Below, one piece after another: positions 24,852 through 34,751 of a stretch of 64,000 bases of DNA. Each line of letters opens with the position of its first letter. Within the stretch, counting starts at the first letter, position 1. A program made the translations under genes and the position numbers. Where the stretch lies: NCBI RefSeq assembly GCF_003368325.1, contig NZ_CP031467.1:682001-746000 (forward strand), written 5' to 3'. Under the pieces are notes generated by a model. That model searched no databases, was not told where the DNA came from, and worked only from the letters and a program-made list of their open reading frames with translations. The stretch comes from Paraburkholderia caffeinilytica. Lineage in GTDB: Bacteria > Pseudomonadota > Gammaproteobacteria > Burkholderiales > Burkholderiaceae.

Positions 24852-27473
24852 ATGAATAAAATCGACAAATCGGTTTGGTGTGACGTTTCGTGTGACGTTT
24901 CGTCTGAAACAGCGGGCTCGTGGGTCGCCGCGTCGGAGACGGTTCGCCCGGAGACGAAACGCGGCGCGGCGCGCAAGCTTGTATTGACGCACGCTGTACT
25001 GGCTGGGGCGACGTTGCTGGGCGGTGTGCCGGTGGCGCAGGCGGCCACGGTCTATTTCGCCGCCGGCGCGGTGGCTCCGGGTTCGGATCCCGATGCGATT
25101 GCGTCACAACCGGGCTCGGTGGCAGCGGGCGTAGGTTCGAGCGCATCGGCTTCCGGGTCCATCGCGATCGGCAACTGGGCGAAGGCCTCGAACACAGCCG
25201 CGATCGCGCTCGGGTTCAACGCGCAAAGCAGCGGTGCGGGGTCATTCGCAGCCGGAATGTGGGCGCTGGCCGACGCTGATTTCAGCACCGGCATAGGCAA
25301 CTACGCCGTGGCGAAGGGCATCGGCGCGACGGCCCTCGGCGCGTCCGCGCAGGGCAATGGCATGCATTCAGTTGCGCTCGGCTATACCTCGGAGGCGCAA
25401 AGCGCCGATTCGGTCGCCGTCGGCTCTTATTCCCGCGCGAACAACTCGCAAGCGAGCGCGTTTGGCGCCAACGCTTATGCGTTCGACGTTGGCAGCACGG
25501 CACTCGGCGCCAACGCGCGCGCGGATCGAAGCGGCGCGGTCGCCATTGGCCTTGACGCTGCCGCCTCCGCCGACGGCAGCGTCGCACTAGGCCAAGGCTC
25601 AGTGGCTACGCTGGCGAATACCGTGTCGGTCGGTTCGGCCAACCAGCAGCGCCGGATAACCAATGTTGCCGCCGGCACCCAGGCTACGGACGCCGTCAAC
25701 CTGAGCCAGCTGAATGCCGCTGCCACCGACGCCGCGCGCTATTTCAAGGCGGGCGGCGCCAACGACGGCTCCGACGACGCCGCAGCAACCGGCGACCACT
25801 CGGCTGCGATCGGCGCCTCTGCCAATGCGTCCGGCGACCACTCGGCAGCGATCGGCGCCTACGCCAACGCATCCGGCGACGCGTCGTTTGCAGCCGGCAC
25901 CGCCTCGTGGGCCCAAGGCGACAACAGCACGGCCCTCGGCAGCCTCGCCACGGCAGCAGCCGACGGCTCAACGGCCCTGGGCCACAACGCAAAGGCCGTC
26001 GCGGCCAGTTCGGTCGCGCTGGGCCAAGGCTCGCTCGCCGACCGTGCCAACACCGTCTCCGTCGGTGCCAGCGGCGCAGAGCGCCAGATCACCAACGTCG
26101 CAGCCGGCACCGCCGCTACAGACGCCGTCAACCTGAGCCAGCTGAATGCCGCTGCCGCTGACGCCGCACGCTATTTCAAGGCAAGCGGCGCCAACGACGG
26201 CTCCGACGACGCCGCAGCAACCGGCGACTACTCGGCTGCAATCGGCGCCTCTGCCACGGCGACCGGCGACCACTCGGCCGCAATCGGCGCCTCTGCCAAT
26301 GCGTCCGGCGACCACTCGGCAGCGATCGGCGCGTACGCCAATGCAACCGGCAACGCGTCATTCGCAGCCGGCACCGCCTCGTGGGCACAGGGCGACAACA
26401 GCACGGCCCTCGGCAGCCTCGCCACGGCAGCAGCCGACGGCTCGACGGCCCTGGGCCACAACGCAAAGGCCGTCGCGACCAATTCGGTCGCGCTGGGCCA
26501 AGGCTCGCTCGCCGACCGTGCCAACACCGTCTCCGTCGGCGCCAGCGGCGCGGAACGCCAGATCACCAATGTCGCAGCCGGCACCGCCGACACCGACGCC
26601 GTCAACGTTGCCCAACTGAGGGAGGTTACGGCTCACACCGACGCCAAACTCGATGGCGCGGTGATGTACGACAAGAACGCCGACGGCAGCGTCAACAGGA
26701 ACAGCGTCACGCTAGGCGACGCAACGAGCGGCGGCACGGTGATCCATAACGTCGCCGACGGCGTGGACACAAACGACGCCGTCAACCTGGGTCAGTTGAA
26801 CGCGGCCATCAACAGCGCGGTCAGCAACATCACGGTCAACACGGCCAATCCCTTCTTCAGCGCTGACGGTGACAGCACCAGCGAAGGCGCAGTGTCGTCA
26901 GGCGCGCACTCGGTTGCCTCCGGCGCGAATGCGCAGGCCACGGGCACCAACGCCGTGGCGATCGGCGCGAACTCGGTCGCCAGCGGCAACAACGCCACGG
27001 CGCTCGGCGCCGCGGCAAACGCCGGCGCAGACAATTCGGTAGCGCTCGGTCAAGGCTCGGTCGCGGATCGGGCGAACACCGTATCGGTCGGCGCGGCGGG
27101 TCAGGAGCGTCAGATCGCCAACGTTGCAGCCGGCGTGCAAGGCACGGACGCCGTCAACGTCAATCAGTTGCAGCAGAGCGTGAGCGGCGCCGTCGGTCAG
27201 GCCAACAGCTACACCGACGACCAGATCCGCTCGGCCCGCCGCGATTCATACGGCGGCACCGCATCGGCGCTGGCGGCGGCAGGCTTGCCGCAAGCAGTCT
27301 TGCCGGGTCGCGGCATGGTGGCGATTGCGGGTGGCACATACGGCGGCCAGTCGGCCATGGCCATTGGCGTGTCGCAACTGTCGGAAACCGGCAAGTGGGT
27401 CTACAAGGTGCAAGGTACGACCGACTCGCGCGGTCAGTTCGGCGCGTCCGTCGGCGCCGGCATGCACTGGTAA
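24852..27473 (+). CDS. Trimeric autotransporter adhesin (YadA/Hia family)
   Basis: An 873-residue type Vc autotransporter. Residues 1-64 form an extended signal peptide: an ESPR-like start (MNKIDKSVW, later GSWVAASETVR), basic stretch, hydrophobic core and AQA cleavage. Residues 65-780 carry many 14-residue YadA head repeats (patterns SxAIGxxAxAxG) and neck motifs (ITNVAAGTxxTDAVNLxQL). The last 70 residues are the YadA membrane anchor, ending in the required aromatic Trp. Two large in-frame blocks are tandemly duplicated. A 12-bp duplication lies in the ESPR. It would trimerise at the outer membrane for host or surface attachment. Confidence 0.95.
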   Translation: MNKIDKSVWCDVSCDVSSETAGSWVAASETVRPETKRGAARKLVLTHAVLAGATLLGGVPVAQAATVYFAAGAVAPGSDPDAIASQPGSVAAGVGSSASASGSIAIGNWAKASNTAAIALGFNAQSSGAGSFAAGMWALADADFSTGIGNYAVAKGIGATALGASAQGNGMHSVALGYTSEAQSADSVAVGSYSRANNSQASAFGANAYAFDVGSTALGANARADRSGAVAIGLDAAASADGSVALGQGSVATLANTVSVGSANQQRRITNVAAGTQATDAVNLSQLNAAATDAARYFKAGGANDGSDDAAATGDHSAAIGASANASGDHSAAIGAYANASGDASFAAGTASWAQGDNSTALGSLATAAADGSTALGHNAKAVAASSVALGQGSLADRANTVSVGASGAERQITNVAAGTAATDAVNLSQLNAAAADAARYFKASGANDGSDDAAATGDYSAAIGASATATGDHSAAIGASANASGDHSAAIGAYANATGNASFAAGTASWAQGDNSTALGSLATAAADGSTALGHNAKAVATNSVALGQGSLADRANTVSVGASGAERQITNVAAGTADTDAVNVAQLREVTAHTDAKLDGAVMYDKNADGSVNRNSVTLGDATSGGTVIHNVADGVDTNDAVNLGQLNAAINSAVSNITVNTANPFFSADGDSTSEGAVSSGAHSVASGANAQATGTNAVAIGANSVASGNNATALGAAANAGADNSVALGQGSVADRANTVSVGAAGQERQIANVAAGVQGTDAVNVNQLQQSVSGAVGQANSYTDDQIRSARRDSYGGTASALAAAGLPQAVLPGRGMVAIAGGTYGGQSAMAIGVSQLSETGKWVYKVQGTTDSRGQFGASVGAGMHW
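24879..24902 (+). repeat. 12-bp tandem duplication in the adhesin signal peptide
   Basis: TGTGACGTTTCG occurs twice back to back, encoding Cys-Asp-Val-Ser twice at residues 10-17. It lengthens the ESPR by four residues compared with the usual family pattern. Confidence 0.9.
25617..26522 (+). repeat. Large tandem duplication of head-neck blocks in the adhesin
   Basis: Block A (25617-26048, 432 bp, 144 codons) and block B (26049-26522, 474 bp, 158 codons) begin at the same motif (AN-TVSVG) and share nearly identical text. Block B has one extra 14-residue head repeat (42 bp). Confidence 0.9.
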
Positions 27474-27488
27474 AACCACGGCAGGAAG

Positions 27489-27517
27489 CGTGACGGGCCC
27501 GCTCGGAACCCGTCACG
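27489..27517 (+). terminator. Hairpin downstream of the adhesin gene
   Basis: A perfect 9-bp stem (27489-27497 with 27509-27517) with an 11-nt loop, 15 bp after the adhesin stop. No T-run. Confidence 0.5.
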
Positions 27518-27743
27518 TCGAGGCCAATGGCGTTGCCGTACTAGCAGCGAGCAGGCGCGGGCCCGAAAGAACTCGCGCCCTTTGCGCGTGACATCATTTT
27601 CGAAAGGAGTGGCGTCGCGCGCTTTTTTGCTCGACACCACGTGCAGGAGCGCATCGGCCAACGCTGGACAAGGGAGGCAGGCACCCGCGGCGCCCTACTC
27701 CGTGCGCCGCCCAGCGCAGCATCGGTCCCGCATCATCTGGCGC

Positions 27744-30700
27744 TCAGCGCTGCATCGACTCCCAGACTTTGTAGAGACGCTTCACCGAAACCGGCATCGG
27801 CGTACGCAACTCCTGCGCGAACAGCGAAATCCGCAGTTCCTCCAGCAGCCAGCGGAATTCCGACAAACGCGTGTCCAGCACGCCGCCACGTTGCGCCAGC
27901 GCGCGCTGATAGTTCTGCAGCAGTGGCTGGAATTCGGCGAATTGCCGTGTGTCGCGTGCGGAGTCCGCCTTGAGCTTGTCGACACGCAGCGCAATGCCCT
28001 TCAGGTAACGCGGGAAGTGCGTCAACTGCGCGTACGGCGTATCGACCACGAAGCGTTTGCCGATCAGGCCATCCAGCTGGTTCTGCATGTCCGCATGCGC
28101 GGCCGTGAACGCCTTCGCCTGCACCAGCTTTTTCGTGACGGTCGCGTATTCGCCCAGAATCTGCCCAACCAGGCGCGAGATTTCCTGAGCCAGCAAAGTC
28201 AGACGGCTGCGGCCTTCGTCGCGGCGCGTATGGAAACTGACGTCATCGGCCGGCAGCGGGTCTTGCAGGCAGGCACGGTCGAGTGCGGTGTCGATCAGTT
28301 GATCGCGCAGTTCCTCCTGCGTGCCGCGCGGCATGAACTGCATCGCCATTTCGCGCAGACCCGGGAGATTCTTTTCCAGATACTTGATCGGTTCTTTCAA
28401 CTGCAACGCGAACAATCGCCGTAACCCAGCGCGATGGATGCGCGCGGCTTCGTCCGGTGAATCGAACACCTCGACGTCGCAATGCGTGCCGCGGTCCACC
28501 AGCGCCGGATAGCCGAACAAAGTCTGCCCGCCACGGCGAATTTCGAGCAATTCCGGGAGCTTGCCGAAATTCCACGTCGTCAGCTTTTCGTACAGCGCGG
28601 TGCCTTGCGCGCCGTCTTGCGACGCAGTTTGCGGACCGGACGCAGCGACGCCCTTGCCTCGCGGCCCCGCACCGCTTGCCGCACTGACTGCGCCGCCCGC
28701 TTGCGCGCCAACGGCCACGCCGCCACCGCCGCCCGCATCCGCCAACGCCGCCCCGGCCGCGCCTGACGCAATCTTCTGAAAATGCTGCTGCGCCTGGCCG
28801 CCGAGTTCAGCGCGCAATTGCGCCAGGTTGCGGCCCATCGCGAGCTGCCGGCCATGCTCGTCGACGACCTTGAAGTTCATGAACAGATGCGGCGTCAGCG
28901 TCTCGAGTTTGAAGTCCGACTGCTTCATCGCGACCTGGGTCTGCTCGCGAATGTCCGCGATCAGCGATTCGAGCAAACCGCCCGCGCCGAAGCGCGGACC
29001 GCTATGCCGCTCGACAAAACCGGCTGCGAACTCAGGCAGCGGCACGCAATGACGCCGCAGCTTCTGCGGCAGCGATTTCAGCAGAAGTTGCGCCTTCTCT
29101 TTCAGCATGCCGGGCACGAGCCACTCGCAACGCCGCGCGTCGACCTGATTGAGCGCATACAGCGGCACCGCGAGCGTCACGCCGTCGCGCGGCGAACCAG
29201 GCTCGAAGTGATACGTGAGCGCCATCTCGACGCCCGCCATCGTCATGCGCTTCGGGAACAGATCGGTCGTCACGCCGGCGGCTTCGTGCCGCATCAGATC
29301 GTCGCGCGACAGATACAGCAGACGCAGCTTGTCTTCCGGCTGGCCGCTCTTCTTCACCTCGTCGCGGTACCAGCGCTCGAACGACGCACCGGTGTAAATG
29401 CCTTTCGGCAACGCCTGATCGTAGAAACCGAAAATCAGTTCATCGTCGACCAGCACGTCCTGACGGCGCGACTTGTGTTCCAGTTGCTCGATATCGGCGA
29501 GCAGCTTGCGGTTATGCGCAAAGAACGCGAGCTTCGTATCGAACTCGCCTTCCACCAGCGCGCCGCGGATGAACAACTCGCGCGCACGCGCCGGATCCTG
29601 TTTGCCGAAGCTCACGCGCCGCCGGTGATAGATCGGCAGGCCGTACAGCATTGCGCGCTCGAACGCCGACACCTGCGCCGCGCGCTTTTCCCAATGCGGC
29701 TCGGACAACGACTTCTTCAGCAGATGCTCGCCGATTTTCTCGATCCACTCCGGCTCGATCTTCGCGATGCAGCGCGCGTACAGACGGCTCGTCTCGACCA
29801 GTTCCGCGGCCATCACCCATTTGCCCGCCTTCTTCACCAGCGCCGAGCCCGGCCACAAATAGAACTTGATGCTGCGCGCGCCGAGGAAATACGGTTCGTC
29901 GTCGGCTTTCAGGCCGATGTTGCCGAGCAGGCCGGTCAACAACGCGAGGTGAATCTGCTCGAAGGTCGCTTCGGCTTCGTTCAGCCGCCAGCCGTGCTCG
30001 CGCACCACCGTCAGCAGTTGCGAGTGCACGTCGCGCCATTCACGCAGACGCAGTTGCGACAGGAAATTCTTGCGGCACTCGTCCTGCAATTGCCGGTTCG
30101 ACTTCTTGTGCGCGATCGCTTCTTCGAACCAGTTCCAGATCTTCAGCCATTGCAGGAATTCTGAGCGTTCGTCGGCGAACCGGCGATGCGCCTGGTCGGC
30201 CTGCTCCTGCGCTTCGATCGGCCGGTCACGCGGGTCTTGCACCGACAACGCACTGGCGATGATCAGCACCTCCTTCAACGCCTGCTGATCGCGCGCGGCG
30301 AGAATCATCCGTCCGACGCGCGGGTCGAGCGGCAAGCGCGCGAGTTCGCGGCCGAGCGGCGTGAGCTGGTTGTCGTCATCGACGGCGCCGAGTTCGTTGA
30401 GCAGCTGATAACCGTCGGCGATGGCGCGGCCAGGCGGCGGCTCGATGAACGGAAAGGTTTCGATCGCCGTCAGATGCAGCGACTTCATGCGCAGAATCAC
30501 CGACGCCAGCGACGAACGCAAAATCTCCGGATCGGTGAAGCGCACGCGACCCTGATAATCGCTTTCCTCATACAGGCGGATACACACGCCGTCGGCGACG
30601 CGGCCGCAGCGCCCTGCCCGCTGATTGGCGGCAGCCTGCGAGATCGACTCGACCTGTAGTTGCTCGACCTTGTTGCGATACGAGTAGCGCTTCACGCGCG

Positions 30701-32069
30701 CGAGGCCCGTGTCGACCACGTAGCGAATTCCCGGCACCGTCAGCGAGGTTTCGGCGACGTTGGTTGCCAGAACGATGCGGCGCGCGTTCGAGGTGCGGAA
30801 CACGCGCTCCTGTTCGGCGGCGGACAAACGGGCGAACAGCGGCAGGATTTCCGTGTGCGGCGGATGGTGCTTGCGCAGCGCCTCGGCGGCATCGCGAATC
30901 TCGCGCTCGCCGGGCAGGAACACCAGCACGTCGCCGGGGCCTTCGCGGCACAGTTCGTCGACCGCATCGACGATCGCTTCCATCAGATCGCGATCGGTTT
31001 CGCGCTGGGTCTTCGGCCTTTCGCGCGACGACGAGGAAGAAGAGCCTTCCGCCGCCTTCACCGCCGGACTGTCCTCCGCGACCGGCCGATAGCGCACTTC
31101 GACCGGATAGAGACGCCCGCTCACTTCGATCACCGGGGCGGGCTTTTCTTCGCTGCCGAAATGACGCGCGAAGCGATCCGCGTCGATCGTCGCCGAGGTC
31201 ACGATCAGCTTCAGATCGGGCCGTTTGACGAGGATTTCCTTCAGATAGCCGAGCAGAAAATCGATATTCAGGCTGCGTTCGTGCGCTTCGTCGATGATCA
31301 GCGTGTCGTAGGCTTTGAGCAGCGGATCGGTCTGCGTTTCGGCAAGCAGAATGCCGTCGGTCATAAGTTTGACCGACGCGCCCGGCGACAGATTGTCGGT
31401 AAAACGCACCTTGTAGCCGACCACTTCGCCGAACGGCGTGCCGAGTTCTTCGGCGATGCGGCGGCCCGTTGCCGAGGCGGCGATCCGGCGCGGCTGAGTG
31501 TGGCCGATCAAACCGGTGCCGCCCGCGCCAAGACCACGCCCGAGTTCGAGGCAGATTTTCGGCAGTTGGGTCGTCTTGCCGGAGCCGGTCTCGCCGCACA
31601 CGATCACGACCTGATTCTGCGCGATTGCCTTCGCGATCTCGTCACGACGACCGGAAACCGGCAGCGCTTCCGGAAAGGTGATCGGCGGAATCGGGTTCGG
31701 TTCGACCACACGCTGAACGCGCGGCGGACGTGGTTCACGACGCGGCTGACCACTTTGCGCTTCACCTGCCTGCGGTGAATTTTGCGCGCGCCCGTCATCA
31801 CGACGCGCCGGCTGCGCAGCGCCAACGGCATCGGGTTGCCTGCGCGAAGCATCGGCACGCGGCGGCTGTTTGCGCCCTTCATGCGCAGCTTTCGGCGCCT
31901 GCGCGCCCGCTTCGCGGCGCGCCTCACGTGGCGGGTGATTTTTCTGCGGCGACGCTTGCGCGCCGTCCGCGATACGTCGCGGCTCGCGCGCCGTTTCCGG
32001 CGTGTTGCGGTTAGCGTCCGGCGCCACATTCTCGTTCGCCGGAGCGGGACTTTTGGGTACATTCGACAT
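27744..32069 (-). CDS. hrpA: ATP-dependent RNA helicase HrpA
   Basis: A 1441-residue DEAH-box helicase. Motifs are in order: Walker A GETGSGKTTQ, DEAH box (IDEAHERSLN), SAT (TSATID), and the QRAGRCGR motif VI, followed by winged-helix/ratchet and the long HrpA C-terminal domain. HrpA rescues stalled ribosomes in E. coli. The first 125 residues are a low-complexity basic/Gln/Pro tail, and a Gly/Ala-rich insert lies around residues 1090-1160. The start codon is only 23 bp from divergent argA. Confidence 0.96.
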   Translation of the reverse strand: MSNVPKSPAPANENVAPDANRNTPETAREPRRIADGAQASPQKNHPPREARREAGAQAPKAAHEGRKQPPRADASRRQPDAVGAAQPARRDDGRAQNSPQAGEAQSGQPRREPRPPRVQRVVEPNPIPPITFPEALPVSGRRDEIAKAIAQNQVVIVCGETGSGKTTQLPKICLELGRGLGAGGTGLIGHTQPRRIAASATGRRIAEELGTPFGEVVGYKVRFTDNLSPGASVKLMTDGILLAETQTDPLLKAYDTLIIDEAHERSLNIDFLLGYLKEILVKRPDLKLIVTSATIDADRFARHFGSEEKPAPVIEVSGRLYPVEVRYRPVAEDSPAVKAAEGSSSSSSRERPKTQRETDRDLMEAIVDAVDELCREGPGDVLVFLPGEREIRDAAEALRKHHPPHTEILPLFARLSAAEQERVFRTSNARRIVLATNVAETSLTVPGIRYVVDTGLARVKRYSYRNKVEQLQVESISQAAANQRAGRCGRVADGVCIRLYEESDYQGRVRFTDPEILRSSLASVILRMKSLHLTAIETFPFIEPPPGRAIADGYQLLNELGAVDDDNQLTPLGRELARLPLDPRVGRMILAARDQQALKEVLIIASALSVQDPRDRPIEAQEQADQAHRRFADERSEFLQWLKIWNWFEEAIAHKKSNRQLQDECRKNFLSQLRLREWRDVHSQLLTVVREHGWRLNEAEATFEQIHLALLTGLLGNIGLKADDEPYFLGARSIKFYLWPGSALVKKAGKWVMAAELVETSRLYARCIAKIEPEWIEKIGEHLLKKSLSEPHWEKRAAQVSAFERAMLYGLPIYHRRRVSFGKQDPARARELFIRGALVEGEFDTKLAFFAHNRKLLADIEQLEHKSRRQDVLVDDELIFGFYDQALPKGIYTGASFERWYRDEVKKSGQPEDKLRLLYLSRDDLMRHEAAGVTTDLFPKRMTMAGVEMALTYHFEPGSPRDGVTLAVPLYALNQVDARRCEWLVPGMLKEKAQLLLKSLPQKLRRHCVPLPEFAAGFVERHSGPRFGAGGLLESLIADIREQTQVAMKQSDFKLETLTPHLFMNFKVVDEHGRQLAMGRNLAQLRAELGGQAQQHFQKIASGAAGAALADAGGGGGVAVGAQAGGAVSAASGAGPRGKGVAASGPQTASQDGAQGTALYEKLTTWNFGKLPELLEIRRGGQTLFGYPALVDRGTHCDVEVFDSPDEAARIHRAGLRRLFALQLKEPIKYLEKNLPGLREMAMQFMPRGTQEELRDQLIDTALDRACLQDPLPADDVSFHTRRDEGRSRLTLLAQEISRLVGQILGEYATVTKKLVQAKAFTAAHADMQNQLDGLIGKRFVVDTPYAQLTHFPRYLKGIALRVDKLKADSARDTRQFAEFQPLLQNYQRALAQRGGVLDTRLSEFRWLLEELRISLFAQELRTPMPVSVKRLYKVWESMQR

Positions 32070-32092
32070 GGGGGCGCATTATAATCCCCGGC

Positions 32093-33481
32093 ATGAATTC
32101 CCAAACCGACCTCGTCCCCGCGCCCGCGAGCGTTCCGGCCCCCGCCGGAACAACGGAAGATCTCGCCCAGCACGCGCAATTCGTCGACTGGATGCGCTCA
32201 GTCGCCCCGTACATCCATGCGTTCCGCAACAAGACGTTCGTCGTCGGTTTCGGCGGTGAGGTGGTGCATCAGGGGCTCCTGAATGCGCTCGTGTCCGACA
32301 TCGCGCTGCTGCAGGCCATGGGCATCCAGATCGTCCTGGTGCATGGCTCGCGGCCGCAGGTCGAAGAGCAGATGAGCCTGCACGGCGTGGAATCCGAGTT
32401 CTCGCACGGCATGCGCATTACCGACGCGCGCGCGTTGGAGTCCGCGAAAGAAGCGGCGGGCGAAGTGCGTCTGGATATCGAAGCGGCGATCAGCCAGGGC
32501 TTGCCGAATACGCCGATGGCGCACGCGCACATCAGCGTGGTGTCCGGCAACTTCGTGACGGCGCGCCCGGTCGGGATTCTGGACGGCGTCGATTTCGCCC
32601 ACACCGGTGTGGTGCGCAAGATCGACGCGGATTCGATCCGCCATTCGCTCGCGAGCCGCAAGCTGGTGCTGTTGTCGCCGCTCGGCTTCTCGCCCACCGG
32701 CGAAGCATTCAATCTGTCGATGGAAGACGTCGCTTCGGCGGCGGCCATCGCATTGCGCGCCGACAAGATCGTGTTCCTGACCGAGACGCCGGGCCTCATG
32801 GGGACCGGCGAAGACGGGCCCGAACTGATTCGCGAACTGTCGCTCGACGACGCCTACAAGCTGCACGAAAGCGGCGAAGTCACGGGCGACGCGGGTTTTT
32901 ATCTGAAGCATTCGATCCGCGCCTGCCGCGGCGGCGTAGCGCGGGCCCACATCATCCCCTACGCGCTCGACGGCAGCCTGCTGCTCGAACTGTTCCTGCA
33001 CGACGGCGTGGGCACGATGATCTCGTACGAGAATCTCGAAAGCCTGCGCGAAGCCACGCCGGACGACGTCGGCGGCATTCTCTCGCTGATCGAGCCGCTC
33101 GAATCCGACGGCACGCTGGTGCGGCGCGGCCGCCACCAGATCGAACGCGACATCGACCATTTCTCGGTGATCGAGCACGATGGCGTGCTGTTCGGCTGCG
33201 CAGCGCTGTACCCTTATCCGCAGGAGCGCATCGGCGAAATGGCGTGCCTCACGGTCGCGCCTGAAGCGCAAGGCACCGGCGACGGCGAGCGCCTGCTCAA
33301 ACGCATCGAACAGCGCGCCCGGGCACGCGGCCTCACGCGGATTTTCGTGCTCACCACGCGCACCGAACACTGGTTCCTCAAACGCGGCTTCGTCAAGGTC
33401 ACGGTCGACGACCTGCCGGAAGACCGCCGCCGACTTTATAACTGGCAGCGCAAGTCGCTCGTGCTGATGAAACAGCTCTGA
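32093..33481 (+). CDS. argA: N-acetylglutamate synthase (classical ArgA)
   Basis: A 462-residue enzyme that acetylates glutamate in the first step of arginine biosynthesis. The N-terminal amino-acid-kinase-like domain (residues about 45-300) shows FVVGFGGEVV and IVLVHGSRPQVE. The C-terminal GNAT domain (about 320-460) contains ACLTVAPEAQGTGDGERLL, the acetyl-CoA-binding loop. The two-domain length matches bacterial ArgA. The N-terminal 35 residues are Pro/Ala-rich. It is divergent from hrpA with overlapping promoter space. Confidence 0.96.
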   Translation: MNSQTDLVPAPASVPAPAGTTEDLAQHAQFVDWMRSVAPYIHAFRNKTFVVGFGGEVVHQGLLNALVSDIALLQAMGIQIVLVHGSRPQVEEQMSLHGVESEFSHGMRITDARALESAKEAAGEVRLDIEAAISQGLPNTPMAHAHISVVSGNFVTARPVGILDGVDFAHTGVVRKIDADSIRHSLASRKLVLLSPLGFSPTGEAFNLSMEDVASAAAIALRADKIVFLTETPGLMGTGEDGPELIRELSLDDAYKLHESGEVTGDAGFYLKHSIRACRGGVARAHIIPYALDGSLLLELFLHDGVGTMISYENLESLREATPDDVGGILSLIEPLESDGTLVRRGRHQIERDIDHFSVIEHDGVLFGCAALYPYPQERIGEMACLTVAPEAQGTGDGERLLKRIEQRARARGLTRIFVLTTRTEHWFLKRGFVKVTVDDLPEDRRRLYNWQRKSLVLMKQL

Positions 33482-33580
33482 GCAACCCCATATAAAGCGA
33501 CTGCCCACCGTAACTATTTTTTTATGGGACCGCAGTAAGTGCTGACGCACTCACTCCGGTCGACAAAGGAGAAGCACAGC

Positions 33581-33856
33581 ATGACTCGTACGGTTCAATG
33601 CGCGAAGCTCGGCAAGGAAGCCGAAGGCCTCGATTTCCCGCCACTGCCGGGCGAACTCGGCAAGCGGATCTACGAAAGCATTTCGAAGGAAGCCTGGCAG
33701 GCCTGGTTGAAGCAGCAGACCATGCTGATCAACGAAAACCGCCTGAACATGGCCGATCCGCGCGCGCGCCAATATCTGATGAAGCAGACCGAAAAGTTCT
33801 TCTTCGGCGAAGGCGCCGATACGGCACAGGGCTACGTCCCGCCGGCAGCCGAGTAA
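33581..33856 (+). CDS. yggX: Probable Fe(2+)-trafficking protein
   Basis: A 91-residue protein of the YggX family, implicated in iron handling and oxidative protection of Fe-S clusters. Conserved features are the N-terminal [18 protein letters not shown] with the single Cys7, and [19 protein letters not shown] in the middle. Length matches the family (about 90). The ATG at 33581 has AAAGGAG nine bases upstream. A strong terminator follows. Confidence 0.97.
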   Translation: MTRTVQCAKLGKEAEGLDFPPLPGELGKRIYESISKEAWQAWLKQQTMLINENRLNMADPRARQYLMKQTEKFFFGEGADTAQGYVPPAAE

Positions 33857-34751
33857 GCGCCTTCGGCCGCACGCCGGTATGGGCGGTCAGCCGTATGAAA
33901 AATCCGCGCCGCGAGCGCGGATTTTTTTCGCCCTTTTCGCCCTTTTCCCCCTTTTCGCCTGCTTGCCGCGCTTCTCGCTGCTGGACACGCCCGGTTTTCA
34001 TCGCCGCGTTCGCCACTCGACGCGCCGCATTTTTGCCGAGCCTGTGGCCGCTAAATCGCCGGCTTTCAGTTACACCTTTCCCCGCTTTCAAGCCCCTGCA
34101 AAATTCACTAACCGGACCATTTCCGGCCACTTTTAAGCCTCTTTTCCATACCGCCGCAATCCGCTGGATCCCCCGCCACGCAAGGGATTGAGCACCCTTC
34201 CCAAGCTGCTGACCGAAGCCCGGGTTTGCGCGATCATCCGTCATCGTGCTATCATGTTCATCGTTCCAACAGCAATTCACCTGCATTTCACCTTCAGTCG
34301 CGTTCTTTTCAAGCTGGCTCGCCGTGTCTTTTCTCCGCACGCCGCCACGCTGAATGGGACAGTTTTTATACAAGAAGGCTTGTCGGTCGTTTCCCCGCTT
34401 GAGCTCACATCGCGACTCACATCGCGAGCGGCGATCCAGCACCGGCCTTTTTCGTTTCAAGCCTTTCAGCGGCGCATGGGCCAGCTTCCAGCCACCCCGG
34501 CGTCCTCATGCATCTGCCCCCCTTCTACGGCCACGCAGATGCAACCGTCAGCACAATCTAGACGAGTGTCTTTTTGCGAATCGTTCGCGAGGCACGGGCG
34601 TTCTGTTTTCTTTTCACGCCCCTTTTCTCTATCGCCTGTGGGTGAAAGAGATGCCTTTGCTCTGCTCGCGAAACGGCACTTCCCCAGCACCCGTGGCGGA
34701 ACGTTCATGCGCGTTTTCATGAGTTTCGTCGCAGTCATTGGAGTTTTCACC
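33857..34751. other. Long non-coding region upstream of the MFS transporter
   Basis: This stretch of about 890 bp holds the yggX terminator and a short 9-bp pyrimidine repeat (CGCCCTTTT x2-3, 33929-33957). An open frame runs in phase with the transporter from 34188 but its composition is not protein-like and no family text appears before 34752. Nothing else was recognised. Confidence 0.5.
33898..33928 (+). terminator. Intrinsic terminator of yggX
   Basis: An 8-bp stem (33902-33909 with 33915-33922), 5-nt loop and seven T residues (33922-33928). Confidence 0.92.

Noticed and set aside
25617..26522. Transposon-like or CRISPR duplication in the adhesin region
   Set aside because: The repeats are modular protein repeats of a YadA-type head; no terminal inverted repeats or transposase genes are present.
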